DNA of 64,000 nt from an uncultured Aeriscardovia sp. GTDB taxonomy: Bacteria > Actinomycetota > Actinomycetes > Actinomycetales > Bifidobacteriaceae. The notes below the pieces were generated by a model. It was given only the letters and a program-made list of their open reading frames with translations. It was not told the origin of the DNA and made no database searches. The stretch lies in the NCBI GenBank assembly GCA_903789535.1, contig CAIFES010000005.1, positions 62,001 through 126,000 of the forward strand. The letters are read 5' to 3'. The translations under genes were made by a program, and so were the position numbers. Of this stretch, positions 29,801 through 38,631 are shown piece after piece (the first letter of the stretch is position 1; each line of letters opens with the position of its first letter).

Positions 29801-31724
29801 CACTGAGGCGACGGCCGGGATCCGCCCCGTCCGCGGGAACGTCGCCCTGCGCAGGAATATCATCCTGCGGCGAGCCGTCTGCCGCCTGGTCATTTTCGTG
29901 CGGATCCTGTGCGTCGCGCAGCGCCTGCACCTGCCCTCGCAGGGCGGCGAACCTGTCCGTGCCGTCCGCCGGTTCGACGGCCGAGAGCGCCGAGAGCGCG
30001 TCGAAGGCGGAGGTGAGCTTTTCCAGACGCACCGGGCGCGGGTCGGCGTCCCCCTCGCGCACCCCGAACAGCGGGGTCGCGAGCACCCGGCGCAGGAGCG
30101 CGGCGGTCGCCGCCACATCGATCACCCGTCCTGAGTCTGTCCGGCCCAGGATCGTCGTGAGTCTGAGCAGCCCGAGCAGACCGCGGATGACGGGAATCTC
30201 CTTGAGCGCGCGCGTCACGGAGGAATAGGCCACCGGCACGCCCTGCTGCTCCAGGGTCCTTCCCGCCGCCCGGAGGACGGCGTTGTCGTGGGCGATCACC
30301 GCGCAGTCGTTGAAGTGCGCGCCCCTCTCCTCCACGCAGTGACGGATCTGCCAGACGAGATCCTCATTCTCCTCCTCGTGGCTGCGGAACAAGCGTCCGA
30401 CGAGGCTGCCGTCCGGCCCCGCCTGTGCCGCGGCAAGCTTGCCGGGGCGCCTTGGCACCGGCACGTCGGAGGGCGCGAGCACGGAGCCGATCGAGCGTGA
30501 CAGGCGCGAGGCGACGGTGAGGCGGTACGTGTCGGCATGGGGTCCTTTGCCGTAGGATTCCCGGCTCGAAAGTTCCTGGCCGCGGGATTCCTGGCTCGAG
30601 GGTTCCTGTCCATCAGATTCCCCCTGCCCGGCCTCGTCCAGCCTTTGGGTCAGCCCGACGGTGGCCGCCCCCAGCCCGCCGTCCGGCACCGCCGCCGTCT
30701 CCAGCGCGGTGAGCACCTCGGGATAGGCGCCGCGGAACGTCTGGACGGACTCGTCGTCGCAGCCGATGAGCACGATCCTCGTGCCTGTGCCCGCGAGCGC
30801 GCGCACGAGCGAATAGGCGGCGAGGGTGAGGTCCTGGCAGTCGTCGATGACGAGGAAGGCGGGCATCCGTCCTTTCGGCACACGGCCGGCGGACACCTCC
30901 TCGCGTGCACGCACGAGGATTTCCGAGCTGTCCACGCGATAGGGACCGGTCTGTCCGTCCTCCTGCCCGGCGAGCAGTCGCAGATATTCCTGATGCAGGG
31001 CGGAGGCGAGATCCCATTCGTCGCCCTGGCGCGCGGTGACGGCAGGATCGGCTTTCGCCGCCCCAAGCGCCTGCGGTGTGAGGGAGAGCTCGGAAAGGCG
31101 GGCGAACATGTCGCGCAGCTCGGCGGTGAAGGCGGGGGTCATCAGCGCCTCGAACGCCGCCGCCGTCCCTGCTGTATCAGCCGTCCCTGCTGTATCAGAA
31201 GAATGTTCTTCATCGGCCCCCTCGGCCGCCTGCCGGACGGCAAGATAATGCCGCAGAAGCTCGCAGGTGGCGCAATCGTCGCCCACCGTGGCGTGGTGCA
31301 GATGCGTGCGCAGGATGGCCGAGATGGCGGCGTCCTGCTCGGCACCGTTGACCAGCTTGGGCTCCGACAGCCCGGCCGCGCGCCGGGCGTCTCGCAGCAG
31401 ACGAAAGGCGAGCGCCGGCATCGTCTTGGCCGGGCGCTGCTCGCCGGTCGTGCCCAAATGCCGCACGATCTGCTCCGATGCCTCGTCGGCACTGCTGCGG
31501 TGTGAGCAGATGAGCAGGGCCGAACCGCTCCGGACCTCGTCGGCCAGATCGTCCTGCAGAAGCGCCCGCCCGGCGAGCGCGGATTTGCCCGAACGCGGCG
31601 AGCCGTGCACGCGCAGCACGGCCACGGGCGTACCCTCGTCATCGAGGAGCCTTCCCGCGCGCAGCCGGTCGACGAGCGCCAGCGCCTGGCCGAGTGTCAC
31701 AGTGCCGAAATCCATGTCTCCCAT
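26826..31724 (-). CDS. PD-(D/E)xK nuclease / inactive-helicase-type subunit (AdnA-like)
   Basis: Walker-A-like HGSPRSGKSALAGRAL, FLVIDDCQDLT, C-terminal WDILDWKTGTTQ; 1-nt junction with the AdnB-like gene. Start at 31724 or 31715. Confidence 0.85.
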   Translation of the reverse strand: MGDMDFGTVTLGQALALVDRLRAGRLLDDEGTPVAVLRVHGSPRSGKSALAGRALLQDDLADEVRSGSALLICSHRSSADEASEQIVRHLGTTGEQRPAKTMPALAFRLLRDARRAAGLSEPKLVNGAEQDAAISAILRTHLHHATVGDDCATCELLRHYLAVRQAAEGADEEHSSDTAGTADTAGTAAAFEALMTPAFTAELRDMFARLSELSLTPQALGAAKADPAVTARQGDEWDLASALHQEYLRLLAGQEDGQTGPYRVDSSEILVRAREEVSAGRVPKGRMPAFLVIDDCQDLTLAAYSLVRALAGTGTRIVLIGCDDESVQTFRGAYPEVLTALETAAVPDGGLGAATVGLTQRLDEAGQGESDGQEPSSQESRGQELSSRESYGKGPHADTYRLTVASRLSRSIGSVLAPSDVPVPRRPGKLAAAQAGPDGSLVGRLFRSHEEENEDLVWQIRHCVEERGAHFNDCAVIAHDNAVLRAAGRTLEQQGVPVAYSSVTRALKEIPVIRGLLGLLRLTTILGRTDSGRVIDVAATAALLRRVLATPLFGVREGDADPRPVRLEKLTSAFDALSALSAVEPADGTDRFAALRGQVQALRDAQDPHENDQAADGSPQDDIPAQGDVPADGADPGRRLSADELLVLLLVGDDAARDTLSGLLGLLTASRWQSRRDRRQAVAQAQNSEAPGDGTQPAADPRHTAGRGLTDPDARELLRLVAIVRKCAARTPSAGRLSTGIHARLWQVWQATGVADAWQQEAVTPTPRGRAVNEWLDAVIRLFAHAQQAPDGQSVADFLSDIEGLQIEADSLASLAPRPDAVVLATPAGAATLHKKYVWILAVQDGVWPNLSPRDALFDGQSLSAVVMRARLRTARAMPQQMSAAIGASSDQVQDAGQTVPARTADPAQTDDPWVAGPDDEQAILAAQDRDQRLDLLYTESKSLLVALTRAGEHTVVSAVNSEEEIPSDFLTAFLPELFTRDGLAAAPADDALTYVADGIRYSKVGRDPTGEGTELPWLGGLDADPEGMAEAARLALAAALSRQEELTDQIDRLQGADGDMEEDAADGDKTARMRDELLRRHEAVGRTIRDAAQALRLLARQGVTAADPSSWAFVASAQAGRKAEDERRQSVADDGFDVTAARNAGLLTAGLPAPVPEAAGRPGLAHDGHPGVSDAPADDSSSEPSSSSPEPALSAAVPISPSAVDAIWRCPLCWSLDNRFAGPRPTNASQSVGTLIHQVAQWATDTGLDRTALTVGQMTARLRGQFDALLAAGPQFSDPDQVFRLAEADTQAGTMLTRMASYFVFGREPGYAEKPPTRTSPGLDGAGTLEQSRAEVPVSAVFTLHDIGGYVRRTPGLGQVDDHELFVVLSWLAGGFPQGTREDLRLRLSARIDRLERRGAACWDILDWKTGTTQLNCFSDLQLVCYQLGLTFSGVAGRQPRIDRSMLFQLRHEDFPASRGRVAQAAYQPPLFVDGHLNTVFVPRPGAKNVSRLFSEKVGQMDHSSIDDQSPVLLPRLLQAAGAGDRGLVTPTDEEASQAGLDLLPWSLSMIARVFYAGACLQTGTYPSRHADGFDRYKQICPQWPVESATVYGRLHAGHVRLGADGRLVAVEAPTDQDTPGPRDAQRKDRD
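30555..30614. repeat. 30-bp tandem repeat (2 copies plus partial) in the AdnA-like linker
   Basis: ggattcccggctcgaaagttcctggccgcg / ggattcctggctcgagggttcctgtccatc / agattcc... Confidence 0.85.
31162..31197. repeat. Perfect 18-bp tandem duplication in the AdnA-like gene
   Basis: gccgtccctgctgtatca x2, encoding DTAGTADTAGTA. Confidence 0.92.
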
Positions 31725-31915
31725 CGTACGAAGCGCGGCCACCCTGCCCGCCGGTTTTCCACATTCCCCGCTGACCGTCTTGCGCCGTGGCGGCGACGGT
31801 ACAGTTGAATCAGCAGTCAGATGAATCAGCAATCAAACGATCCTGTCGGACACACAGGAGCCGCCCGGTCCGTTTCCACAGGCGACCGGCATCCGCATTC
31901 CGGGGAAGGGGCGTC

Positions 31916-33499
31916 ATGGCCACTCTGATCGATTACGTGCGCTGCACCCAGCAGACGTTCGCGGAGAAACCGTTCGGCACCGCCGACTCGCTCGTGCTCG
32001 CCCAGCTCACATATCTGCATATGCCGCCGATCGTCCCGCGCCTCGTGCTACCCGACGACACGGTGGTTGACACGGTGGCCACAGTGGCGGATGGCACCGG
32101 GACGAGCACCGCAGAGATACCGGATTTTCTTGCCTCCGATGTGGCGCACCATGATCCCACGGGTGCTGATGCCGATGTCACGGCCGCAGAACAGGCCGCG
32201 GCGGGCATCCCCAAGGCCCAGGATGCGGTGAGCATCCACAAGGCACAGGGTGCGGAGGGCATCCCCGAGGCCCAGAGTGCGGTGAGCATCCCCAGGGCCC
32301 CGGGCGCGACGGGACCACAGAAACCAGCCGCTCAGAGGCAGACCGGGCGCACGGAACAGACCATGCGGGTGCGGGAGGTCTCCGACGTGCCCACCCCTGC
32401 GGTCCTGCTGCCCCAGCACGATCCGAGCGTCTGGGACCCGTACGGCCCGACGCCCGTGCCCCTGCACGAGCTAGGCCGGGCCGAATGGCTCAGGCTGCTC
32501 ACCGGCGAATCCGACCCGCATACCGACACGCGCCGGCTGCTGGAGACGGTGCTCGAGTCACGTCGTTTCCGCGATGTGCGCGTCTCCAACGCGATCGAGC
32601 CGATGGATGTGCGCGAGCGCAATCGTTTCGCCGCCCTGACCTACGACCTCGGCGACGGCACCATGTACATCGCCTTCCGCGGCACGGACGGCACGTTCGC
32701 CGGCTGGCACGAGGATTACCGCCTCCTATTCATCGCTCCCCCGCTCCCCAGCCAGGCGCAGGCGGCCCGCTATACGAAGAAGGTGCTCGAGGGCTGGCGC
32801 GGCGCCATCATTCTCGGCGGGCATTCGATGGGCGGCAATCTCGCCGCCTATGTGGCCGCCTCCGCGCCGGTAGAGGTGCAGGGCAGGATTGCGGCGGTCT
32901 ACGAGCACGATTCGCCCGGTTTCATCCGCCCGTTCCTCGCCAGCCCCGGTTTCGTGCGCGTGCGCGGCCGCATCCACAAGACGGTGCCGGAATCGTCCAT
33001 GATCGGCATGCTCTTTGACTCAGGTGTGGAGGAGACCATCGTCCGTTCCGCCGCGCACGGCCTGTCCCAGCATCACATGACGAGCTGGCTGTTCGACGAC
33101 GACACGCTCGAGCTGAGCCGCGGAACACGTCTCAACCGTTATTCGAGCGCCTTCGCAAAACTGATGAATGACTGGCGTGAGAATCTGAGTGTGGAGGATC
33201 GCCGCCGCTTTATCGACGATCTGTTCGACGCGCTCTATTCCACGGGCGTCTCGGACTTTCCGAGCCTGATGCGCGAGCGTCGCACGGCGCTGCCGAGATT
33301 CCGCGAGGCGATCCGCACGTTCCCGCCCGACGAGCAGCAGCGGCTCAAAGCCACGCTCGGCGTGCTCGTGCAGATCGTGCTTGACCGCGCCTCCGGCGGC
33401 AGGCTGGAGGAGAAAAAGGACGGAAAGAAAGATCAGAAGAAAGACGCGGGCACGACGTCTTCGGGCGGGAATGCCGGCACAGACGCGCACAAATCCTGA
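31916..33499 (+). CDS. Mbeg1-like / DUF2974-type alpha/beta-hydrolase (lipase-like)
   Basis: ALTYDLGDGTMYIAFRGTDGTFAGWHEDYRL and GGHSMGGNLAAYVA esterase motif; start MATLIDYVR. Confidence 0.8.
   Translation: MATLIDYVRCTQQTFAEKPFGTADSLVLAQLTYLHMPPIVPRLVLPDDTVVDTVATVADGTGTSTAEIPDFLASDVAHHDPTGADADVTAAEQAAAGIPKAQDAVSIHKAQGAEGIPEAQSAVSIPRAPGATGPQKPAAQRQTGRTEQTMRVREVSDVPTPAVLLPQHDPSVWDPYGPTPVPLHELGRAEWLRLLTGESDPHTDTRRLLETVLESRRFRDVRVSNAIEPMDVRERNRFAALTYDLGDGTMYIAFRGTDGTFAGWHEDYRLLFIAPPLPSQAQAARYTKKVLEGWRGAIILGGHSMGGNLAAYVAASAPVEVQGRIAAVYEHDSPGFIRPFLASPGFVRVRGRIHKTVPESSMIGMLFDSGVEETIVRSAAHGLSQHHMTSWLFDDDTLELSRGTRLNRYSSAFAKLMNDWRENLSVEDRRRFIDDLFDALYSTGVSDFPSLMRERRTALPRFREAIRTFPPDEQQRLKATLGVLVQIVLDRASGGRLEEKKDGKKDQKKDAGTTSSGGNAGTDAHKS
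32205..32312. repeat. 27-bp in-frame tandem repeat, 4 copies
   Basis: Copies begin gcatccccaaggcccaggatgcggtga; encodes GIPKAQDAV/SIHKAQGAE/GIPEAQSAV/SIPRAPGAT. Confidence 0.92.
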
Positions 33500-33506
33500 T
33501 TTTCTT

Positions 33507-34922
33507 TCAGATCCCCAGCCGAACGGACCCATCGCCGAACTTTGAACGGACGGAGTCGAGTGCCCGTTCTGCCGCGCCCGCACGGGACCGTCCCTCCATG
33601 CCGGCAATGCTCGTCGCCTCCCCCGCCGCGGGATCTTCGTCCCCGCCGGCGTCGAACAGGCTCGGCTGCAACGCCGTGTCGGAGGCCTTGGTCAGCGAGG
33701 AGACACCCACACCGACGAGACGGACGGAGAACGGCAGGTCCGTTCCCTCGGTCCAGGCGCCGCTTCCTGCCGAGGACACGCCCACCGAGGACGCACCTGC
33801 CGAGGCGGCAATCCCGGTCACATCCTGCGCCGCCGAACCGCTGGCGGCCTCCACCTCCTCAGGGCCGGCTGTGCGCGAGGCCGTGTACGCCTCGAACAGC
33901 GAGCGGGCGACCGGGGCGATCACCGACGCCTGGTCGGTGGGCATCTCCAACGTGCGCGAGCGCGTAACGTAGCGAAGATCGTCGAAGCGCAGTTTGAGGC
34001 TGACCGTGCGGCAGACGAGCCCTTTGGAACGCAGCGTGCCGGCGACCTCATCAGCCTGGGCGCCGATCCGCGCCTCCACCTGCTCGAGCGTGGTCAGATC
34101 GTCCGGGTACGTGCGTTCCACGCTCACCGACTTCTCCTCGGTACGCGGCGTGACCTGTGCGGGACCGTTGCCGCGCGCGGCCTCGTACAGCCAGTCGGCG
34201 CCCGCCGAAGATCGCACGGCGCGTGCGAGTTGTTCATGCGTGAGGGCGCGCAGATCGGCCACGCTCTCGATGCCCCACTGCCGCAGCCGCTCGGCGGTGG
34301 CCGGCCCCACGCCGTTGAGCGCGGCGATGGGCAGAAGGCCGATGAACTCGGCGTTGCGAGCCTTCGGCACGAGCAGCAGCCCGTTTGGTTTGGCATTGGT
34401 GGAGGCGAGTTTGGCGATGAGTTTGTTGGAGCCGATCCCTACAGAACACGTGATATGGAACCTCCGGGCGACCTGGGCTCGTATCCACCGCCCGATGCGC
34501 ACCGGCGAGCCCCAGCGCAGCAAGGCGCCGGAGACGTCCACGTACGCCTCGTCGACGCTGACCTGCTCGATGCGGTCGGTGACGGAGGCGACGATGCCGC
34601 CGAAGATCTGGCGCGAGACATGCGAGTAATAGTGATGGTCGACGGGCAGATACACACCGTTCGGGCACAGCCTGCGCGCCTTGACGATGGGCATGGCCGA
34701 GTGGACGCCATATTTGCGCGCCGCATAGCTGGCGGTGGAGACCACGCCGTGCGTCTCCTGGCCACCGACACCCACGATGATCGGCTTTCCGGCATACTCC
34801 GGGTGCCGCGCCTCCTCGAGGGAGGCGAAGAAGGCGTCCATGTCGACGTGCAGGATCGTGCAACCCGTCTCATCCGAGCCCCAGTCCCGGTCGACCGCCT
34901 TTGACCGCGGTGCCCAGCTCAT
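33507..34922 (-). CDS. dinB: DNA polymerase IV (Y-family)
   Basis: ILHVDMDAFFASLEEARHPEYAGKPIIVG, SVDEAYVDV, ASTNAKPNG. Confidence 0.95.
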   Translation of the reverse strand: MSWAPRSKAVDRDWGSDETGCTILHVDMDAFFASLEEARHPEYAGKPIIVGVGGQETHGVVSTASYAARKYGVHSAMPIVKARRLCPNGVYLPVDHHYYSHVSRQIFGGIVASVTDRIEQVSVDEAYVDVSGALLRWGSPVRIGRWIRAQVARRFHITCSVGIGSNKLIAKLASTNAKPNGLLLVPKARNAEFIGLLPIAALNGVGPATAERLRQWGIESVADLRALTHEQLARAVRSSAGADWLYEAARGNGPAQVTPRTEEKSVSVERTYPDDLTTLEQVEARIGAQADEVAGTLRSKGLVCRTVSLKLRFDDLRYVTRSRTLEMPTDQASVIAPVARSLFEAYTASRTAGPEEVEAASGSAAQDVTGIAASAGASSVGVSSAGSGAWTEGTDLPFSVRLVGVGVSSLTKASDTALQPSLFDAGGDEDPAAGEATSIAGMEGRSRAGAAERALDSVRSKFGDGSVRLGI

Positions 34923-34929
34923 ATCTTTA

Positions 34930-34945
34930 TCGTACAGGTGTTCGA
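34930..34945 (-). promoter_or_regulatory. LexA/SOS-box-like palindrome upstream of dinB
   Basis: Minus-strand TCGAACACCTGTACGA matches TCGAAC-N4-GTTCGA with one mismatch, a few bases upstream of the dinB ATG. Confidence 0.6.
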
Positions 34946-35083
34946 CCCTGTTCGTCGCAGGTTCCGCCCTCCGCCGGAAGCGCAGTGTCACGATAATCGC
35001 GCACGAAACCGGGCTACCAAGCCTGTGTTATCCTCCGCGTTTTATTTCTTTCAGAAAGAAAATAAATCGGATAATCTGGGCGC

Positions 35084-36316
35084 ATGACCAATCTCCTGCT
35101 CGCCATCATCTATCTGGCATTCATCAGCCTCGGCCTGCCCGACCCGCTCCTGGGCGCCGCATGGCCGACCATGGCCCCCGACCTCGGCGTGCCGCTGTCA
35201 TGGGCGGGCGGCATCTCCATGGTCATCTCCGCCGGCACGATTATCTCCGCACTGCTGTCCGACCGCCTCACCCTGCGCCTGGGCACCGGGCGCGTGACCG
35301 CCTATTCCGTGCTGCTGACCATGCTGGCGCTGCTGGGCTTCTCCTTCGCACCCAATTACTGGGTGCTGCTGCTCATCGCCATCCCCTACGGCCTCGGCGC
35401 GGGTGGTGTGGACGCCGCGCTCAACAATTACGTGGCACTGCACTACGCCAGCCGGCACATGAGCTGGCTGCACGCCATGTGGGGACTGGGCACGCTGATC
35501 GGGCCGAACATCCTCAGCTTCGCGCTCTCACGGCAGATGGGCTGGCGCGGCGGCTACCGGTCGATCTCTATCCTCCAGCTCGTGCTCGTCGTCATCCTCT
35601 TCGCCTCGCTGCCGCTGTGGAAGCCCCGCCCCGTCACGCCACAGAAGGTTGAGGTGGACTCCACGGCAGAAAGTGCTTCAACCAAGAAAACACAGACGAA
35701 ACAGACACCCGCCAGCCGCAAACCGCTCGGCATCCGCGGTGTGCTCGCCATCGACGGCGCACCTGAGATTCTGCTCATGTTCTTCTGCTACTGCACCATC
35801 GAGCAGACTGCCATGCTGTGGGGCTCGAGCTATATGCATACCGGTCTGGGCATCAACGCCACACAGGCCGCGCAGTGGGCCGCGCTGTTCACGTTCGGCA
35901 TCACCGCGGGGCGCGTCCTCTCCGGTTTTGCGACGATGCGGCTGTCTGACCCGACACTCATCCGAGTAGGCGAGGCGGTCATCGGCACCGGCCTGCTGCT
36001 GCTCATCGTGCCGCTGGCCCGCCCGGCGACCACGGTGGCCGGCCTGATCCTCGTGGGGCTGGGCTGCGGGCCGGTCTACCCGTGCGTCATCCACTCCACG
36101 CCGTCCTACTTCGGCGCCGACAAGTCGCAGGCGGTCATCGGCATGCAGATGGCGTTTGCCTACACCGGCTCGCTGCTGATGCCGCCGCTCTTCGGCCTCA
36201 TCGCCCAGGGCTGGACCATCATGTTCTTCCCGTGGTACCTGCTCATCGCGCTCGTCGTGATGGCGGTGCTTTTCGAGCGGTTGCGCGCCAAGCGGGCCGA
36301 TGCCATAGCCGCCTGA
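35084..36316 (+). CDS. MFS transporter
   Basis: MTNLLLAIIYLAFISLGLPDPLLGAAWPTM...; about 12 TM segments. Confidence 0.85.
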   Translation: MTNLLLAIIYLAFISLGLPDPLLGAAWPTMAPDLGVPLSWAGGISMVISAGTIISALLSDRLTLRLGTGRVTAYSVLLTMLALLGFSFAPNYWVLLLIAIPYGLGAGGVDAALNNYVALHYASRHMSWLHAMWGLGTLIGPNILSFALSRQMGWRGGYRSISILQLVLVVILFASLPLWKPRPVTPQKVEVDSTAESASTKKTQTKQTPASRKPLGIRGVLAIDGAPEILLMFFCYCTIEQTAMLWGSSYMHTGLGINATQAAQWAALFTFGITAGRVLSGFATMRLSDPTLIRVGEAVIGTGLLLLIVPLARPATTVAGLILVGLGCGPVYPCVIHSTPSYFGADKSQAVIGMQMAFAYTGSLLMPPLFGLIAQGWTIMFFPWYLLIALVVMAVLFERLRAKRADAIAA

Positions 36317-36420
36317 CACCCGGATTCGTCTGGCGCCCGGATTCGCCTGACACCACCCGTCTGACACCGTGCGTCCACGGCAAACGGCGCCAAATCACAC
36401 ACGGCGACATCCACAACACA

Positions 36421-36460
36421 AAAACGGCCGGTCCCGCTTGCACGGGATCGGCCGTTTTAT
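36421..36460. terminator. Bidirectional rho-independent terminator between convergent genes
   Basis: aaaacggccggtcccg-cttgca-cgggatcggccgtttta. Confidence 0.9.
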
Positions 36461-36591
36461 TCTGCTGAAATCACGTCAGCCCAAGCTGAATCGGCCTGTT
36501 TGAATCAGGCCATCCGAACCAAGCCTATCGAATCTGTCTGGGCTGAACCAGCATGGCCGGATCAGCCCCGCCCGGAAGACCCGGGTCAGCC

Positions 36592-38229
36592 TCAGTGATG
36601 CAGCTCGTTGTAGACCGGCAGGCTCTGCCAGTTCATGGTGAAGCCCTTGACGGACGGCGTCGCCACGCCGGTGGCATCCTGGTTGTAGATCGGGATGTTC
36701 GGCATATCACGGAAGAGGATCTCCTCCGCCTGCTTGTAAAGCGCGTCCGCCTCGCTCTCGGAGGAGCTGGCCGCCTTGTTGAGCAGCGCGTCGAACTCGG
36801 AGTTCTTGTAATTGGAGCTGTTGGAACCCCTGCCGTCCGCGGCGGAGCTGGCGAACATCGGCTTGAGGTAGTTCTCGATGGACGGGTAGTCCGGCTGCCA
36901 CGAGGCCATCATCACGCCGTGGATCTTGTACTGGTTGACCATGTCGGAGTACTGGGAGAACGTGGCGACCGCGACCGGGCGGGTCTTGATGCCCAGCGTG
37001 TTCTTCACCTGGTTGGCGATGGCGGCGAACAGGTCCTTGCTGCCGCCGTCGGCGCTGTAGTAGAAGTCGAGGGACGTGGAATCATCCCACTTGGAGATCG
37101 CATTGGCCTGTGCCCAGTACTGCTTGGCCTTGGTCGGGTTGTAGTCGAGCACGTCGGAGCCCTTGAGCGTGCGGCTGCTCGTGTGGCCCGGGATCTTCGG
37201 CGCGGCGAAGTCGGTCGCCGGCTTGGCGAGGTTGTAATTGACCTTCTCGGTGATCTGCTCACGGTTGATGGCCATGGACACCGCCTTGCGACGGAGCCTG
37301 CCCTCCTCGGTGTTCACATCCCAGTGCGGCTCGTTGGCGAGGATCGACAGCTCGAAGATGGAGCTGCCCGGCTGAGCGTAGCCCTTGACGGTCGGATCCT
37401 TGCGGAACTGACGGCGGTCGGCCGCCGGGATGGTGTCCATCGCGTCAAGGTTGCCGGACTGGATGTCCGCGTAGGCGGCGTCCGGCGAGGTGTAGATCTT
37501 GAAGGTGAGCTGGGCGTTCTTCACCTTGTCGATGCCGTGATAGTACTTGTTCTTCACCATCACGATGGACTGGTTGTGGTTCCACTCCTTGAGGGCGTAC
37601 GGGCCGTCGCTGACCGGGTGCTCGCCGAACGTCTTCGGGTTCTTGAAAAACGAGTCCGGCAGCGGCGAGAAGGCGACGTAGCCAAGCTGCTGCTTGAACG
37701 TGGAGGTCGGCTCGTTGAGCTCGACGGTGAACTCCTTGTCGTTAACGATCTTGAGGCCGGAGAGCTGCGCGTTGGCGTCGATGCCCTTCTTCTGCAGGTC
37801 GTCGTAACCCTTGATCATGCTGAAGAAGTTAGCGGAGACCTGCGCGTTGGTGGCGTTGGCGCCATAGCTCCAGGCCTTGGTGAAATTCTCGGCCTTGACG
37901 GTCTGGCCGTTGGAGAACTTCCAGTCCTTGATCTTGATGTCGTACTTGGTGTTGTCGGAGTTCGGGGTGATCGACTCGGCGATCTCGAGCTTCGTCTGCC
38001 CGTCGGCGGAATAACCGGTCAGACCCGAGTAGAGCATGCTCATCGGGTTGCCGCCGCACGTCTCGTTGGTGTTGGTGGTGATGAGCTTGTGCTGCGGCTC
38101 GCAGCCATAGACGGTGATGGCGGACTTGGAGCCGGTGGCGGAGGACGAGCCGGAATTGCCGCCGCAGCCGGCGAGCGCCATCGCACCGGCGCACAACGCG
38201 GCGATGGCAGTAATCTGTGCTTTTCGCAT
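36592..38229 (-). CDS. Oligopeptide ABC transporter substrate-binding lipoprotein (SBP family 5)
   Basis: Lipobox ALAGCGGNSG; SBP_bac_5-like sequence (ITVYGCEPQHKLITTNTNETCGGNPMSMLYSGLTGY). Confidence 0.9.
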   Translation of the reverse strand: MRKAQITAIAALCAGAMALAGCGGNSGSSSATGSKSAITVYGCEPQHKLITTNTNETCGGNPMSMLYSGLTGYSADGQTKLEIAESITPNSDNTKYDIKIKDWKFSNGQTVKAENFTKAWSYGANATNAQVSANFFSMIKGYDDLQKKGIDANAQLSGLKIVNDKEFTVELNEPTSTFKQQLGYVAFSPLPDSFFKNPKTFGEHPVSDGPYALKEWNHNQSIVMVKNKYYHGIDKVKNAQLTFKIYTSPDAAYADIQSGNLDAMDTIPAADRRQFRKDPTVKGYAQPGSSIFELSILANEPHWDVNTEEGRLRRKAVSMAINREQITEKVNYNLAKPATDFAAPKIPGHTSSRTLKGSDVLDYNPTKAKQYWAQANAISKWDDSTSLDFYYSADGGSKDLFAAIANQVKNTLGIKTRPVAVATFSQYSDMVNQYKIHGVMMASWQPDYPSIENYLKPMFASSAADGRGSNSSNYKNSEFDALLNKAASSSESEADALYKQAEEILFRDMPNIPIYNQDATGVATPSVKGFTMNWQSLPVYNELHH

Positions 38230-38375
38230 TCTGTATCTTTCCCCTCAAAAAAAGATATGGCCCCGCCTCAGGGACCAAACAGGTACCTACCATACCGGAG
38301 GGGGTACAGAAGAACGGCCTGATCACGCGGTCCGTTCGCCGATCCGCACGTCCTGCGCATAGATCCTGCACATAG

Positions 38376-38409
38376 AGAAGGGCGATCCGACCGAGGCCGG
38401 ATCGCCCTT
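38376..38409. terminator. Stem-loop, putative terminator between the tandem SBP genes
   Basis: aagggcgatccg-accgaggc-cggatcgccctt. Confidence 0.6.
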
Positions 38410-38631
38410 GCATCTCTTGAGGAGACCATCCTCGCCGCCGTGACGACGGGGAAGATCTATGACCGCCCGGAGGCGGTGCCCGCAGCGGTGGGAAGAATCC
38501 CCGCCGTCCGGGATGGTCTGCCAGTCATCTGTCTGTCATGTCTGCCAGACCTCGCGTGCCGACCGCCCCGTACCCCGAAGGGGAGGTGCGGGGACGAATC
38601 CCACGCGGATCTCACTTCTGTGAGGCCCGGC

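Noticed and set aside
22537-31724. Novel defence system made of helicase plus nuclease genes
   Set aside because: Gene order and motifs fit the known actinobacterial AdnAB recombinational-repair helicase-nuclease.
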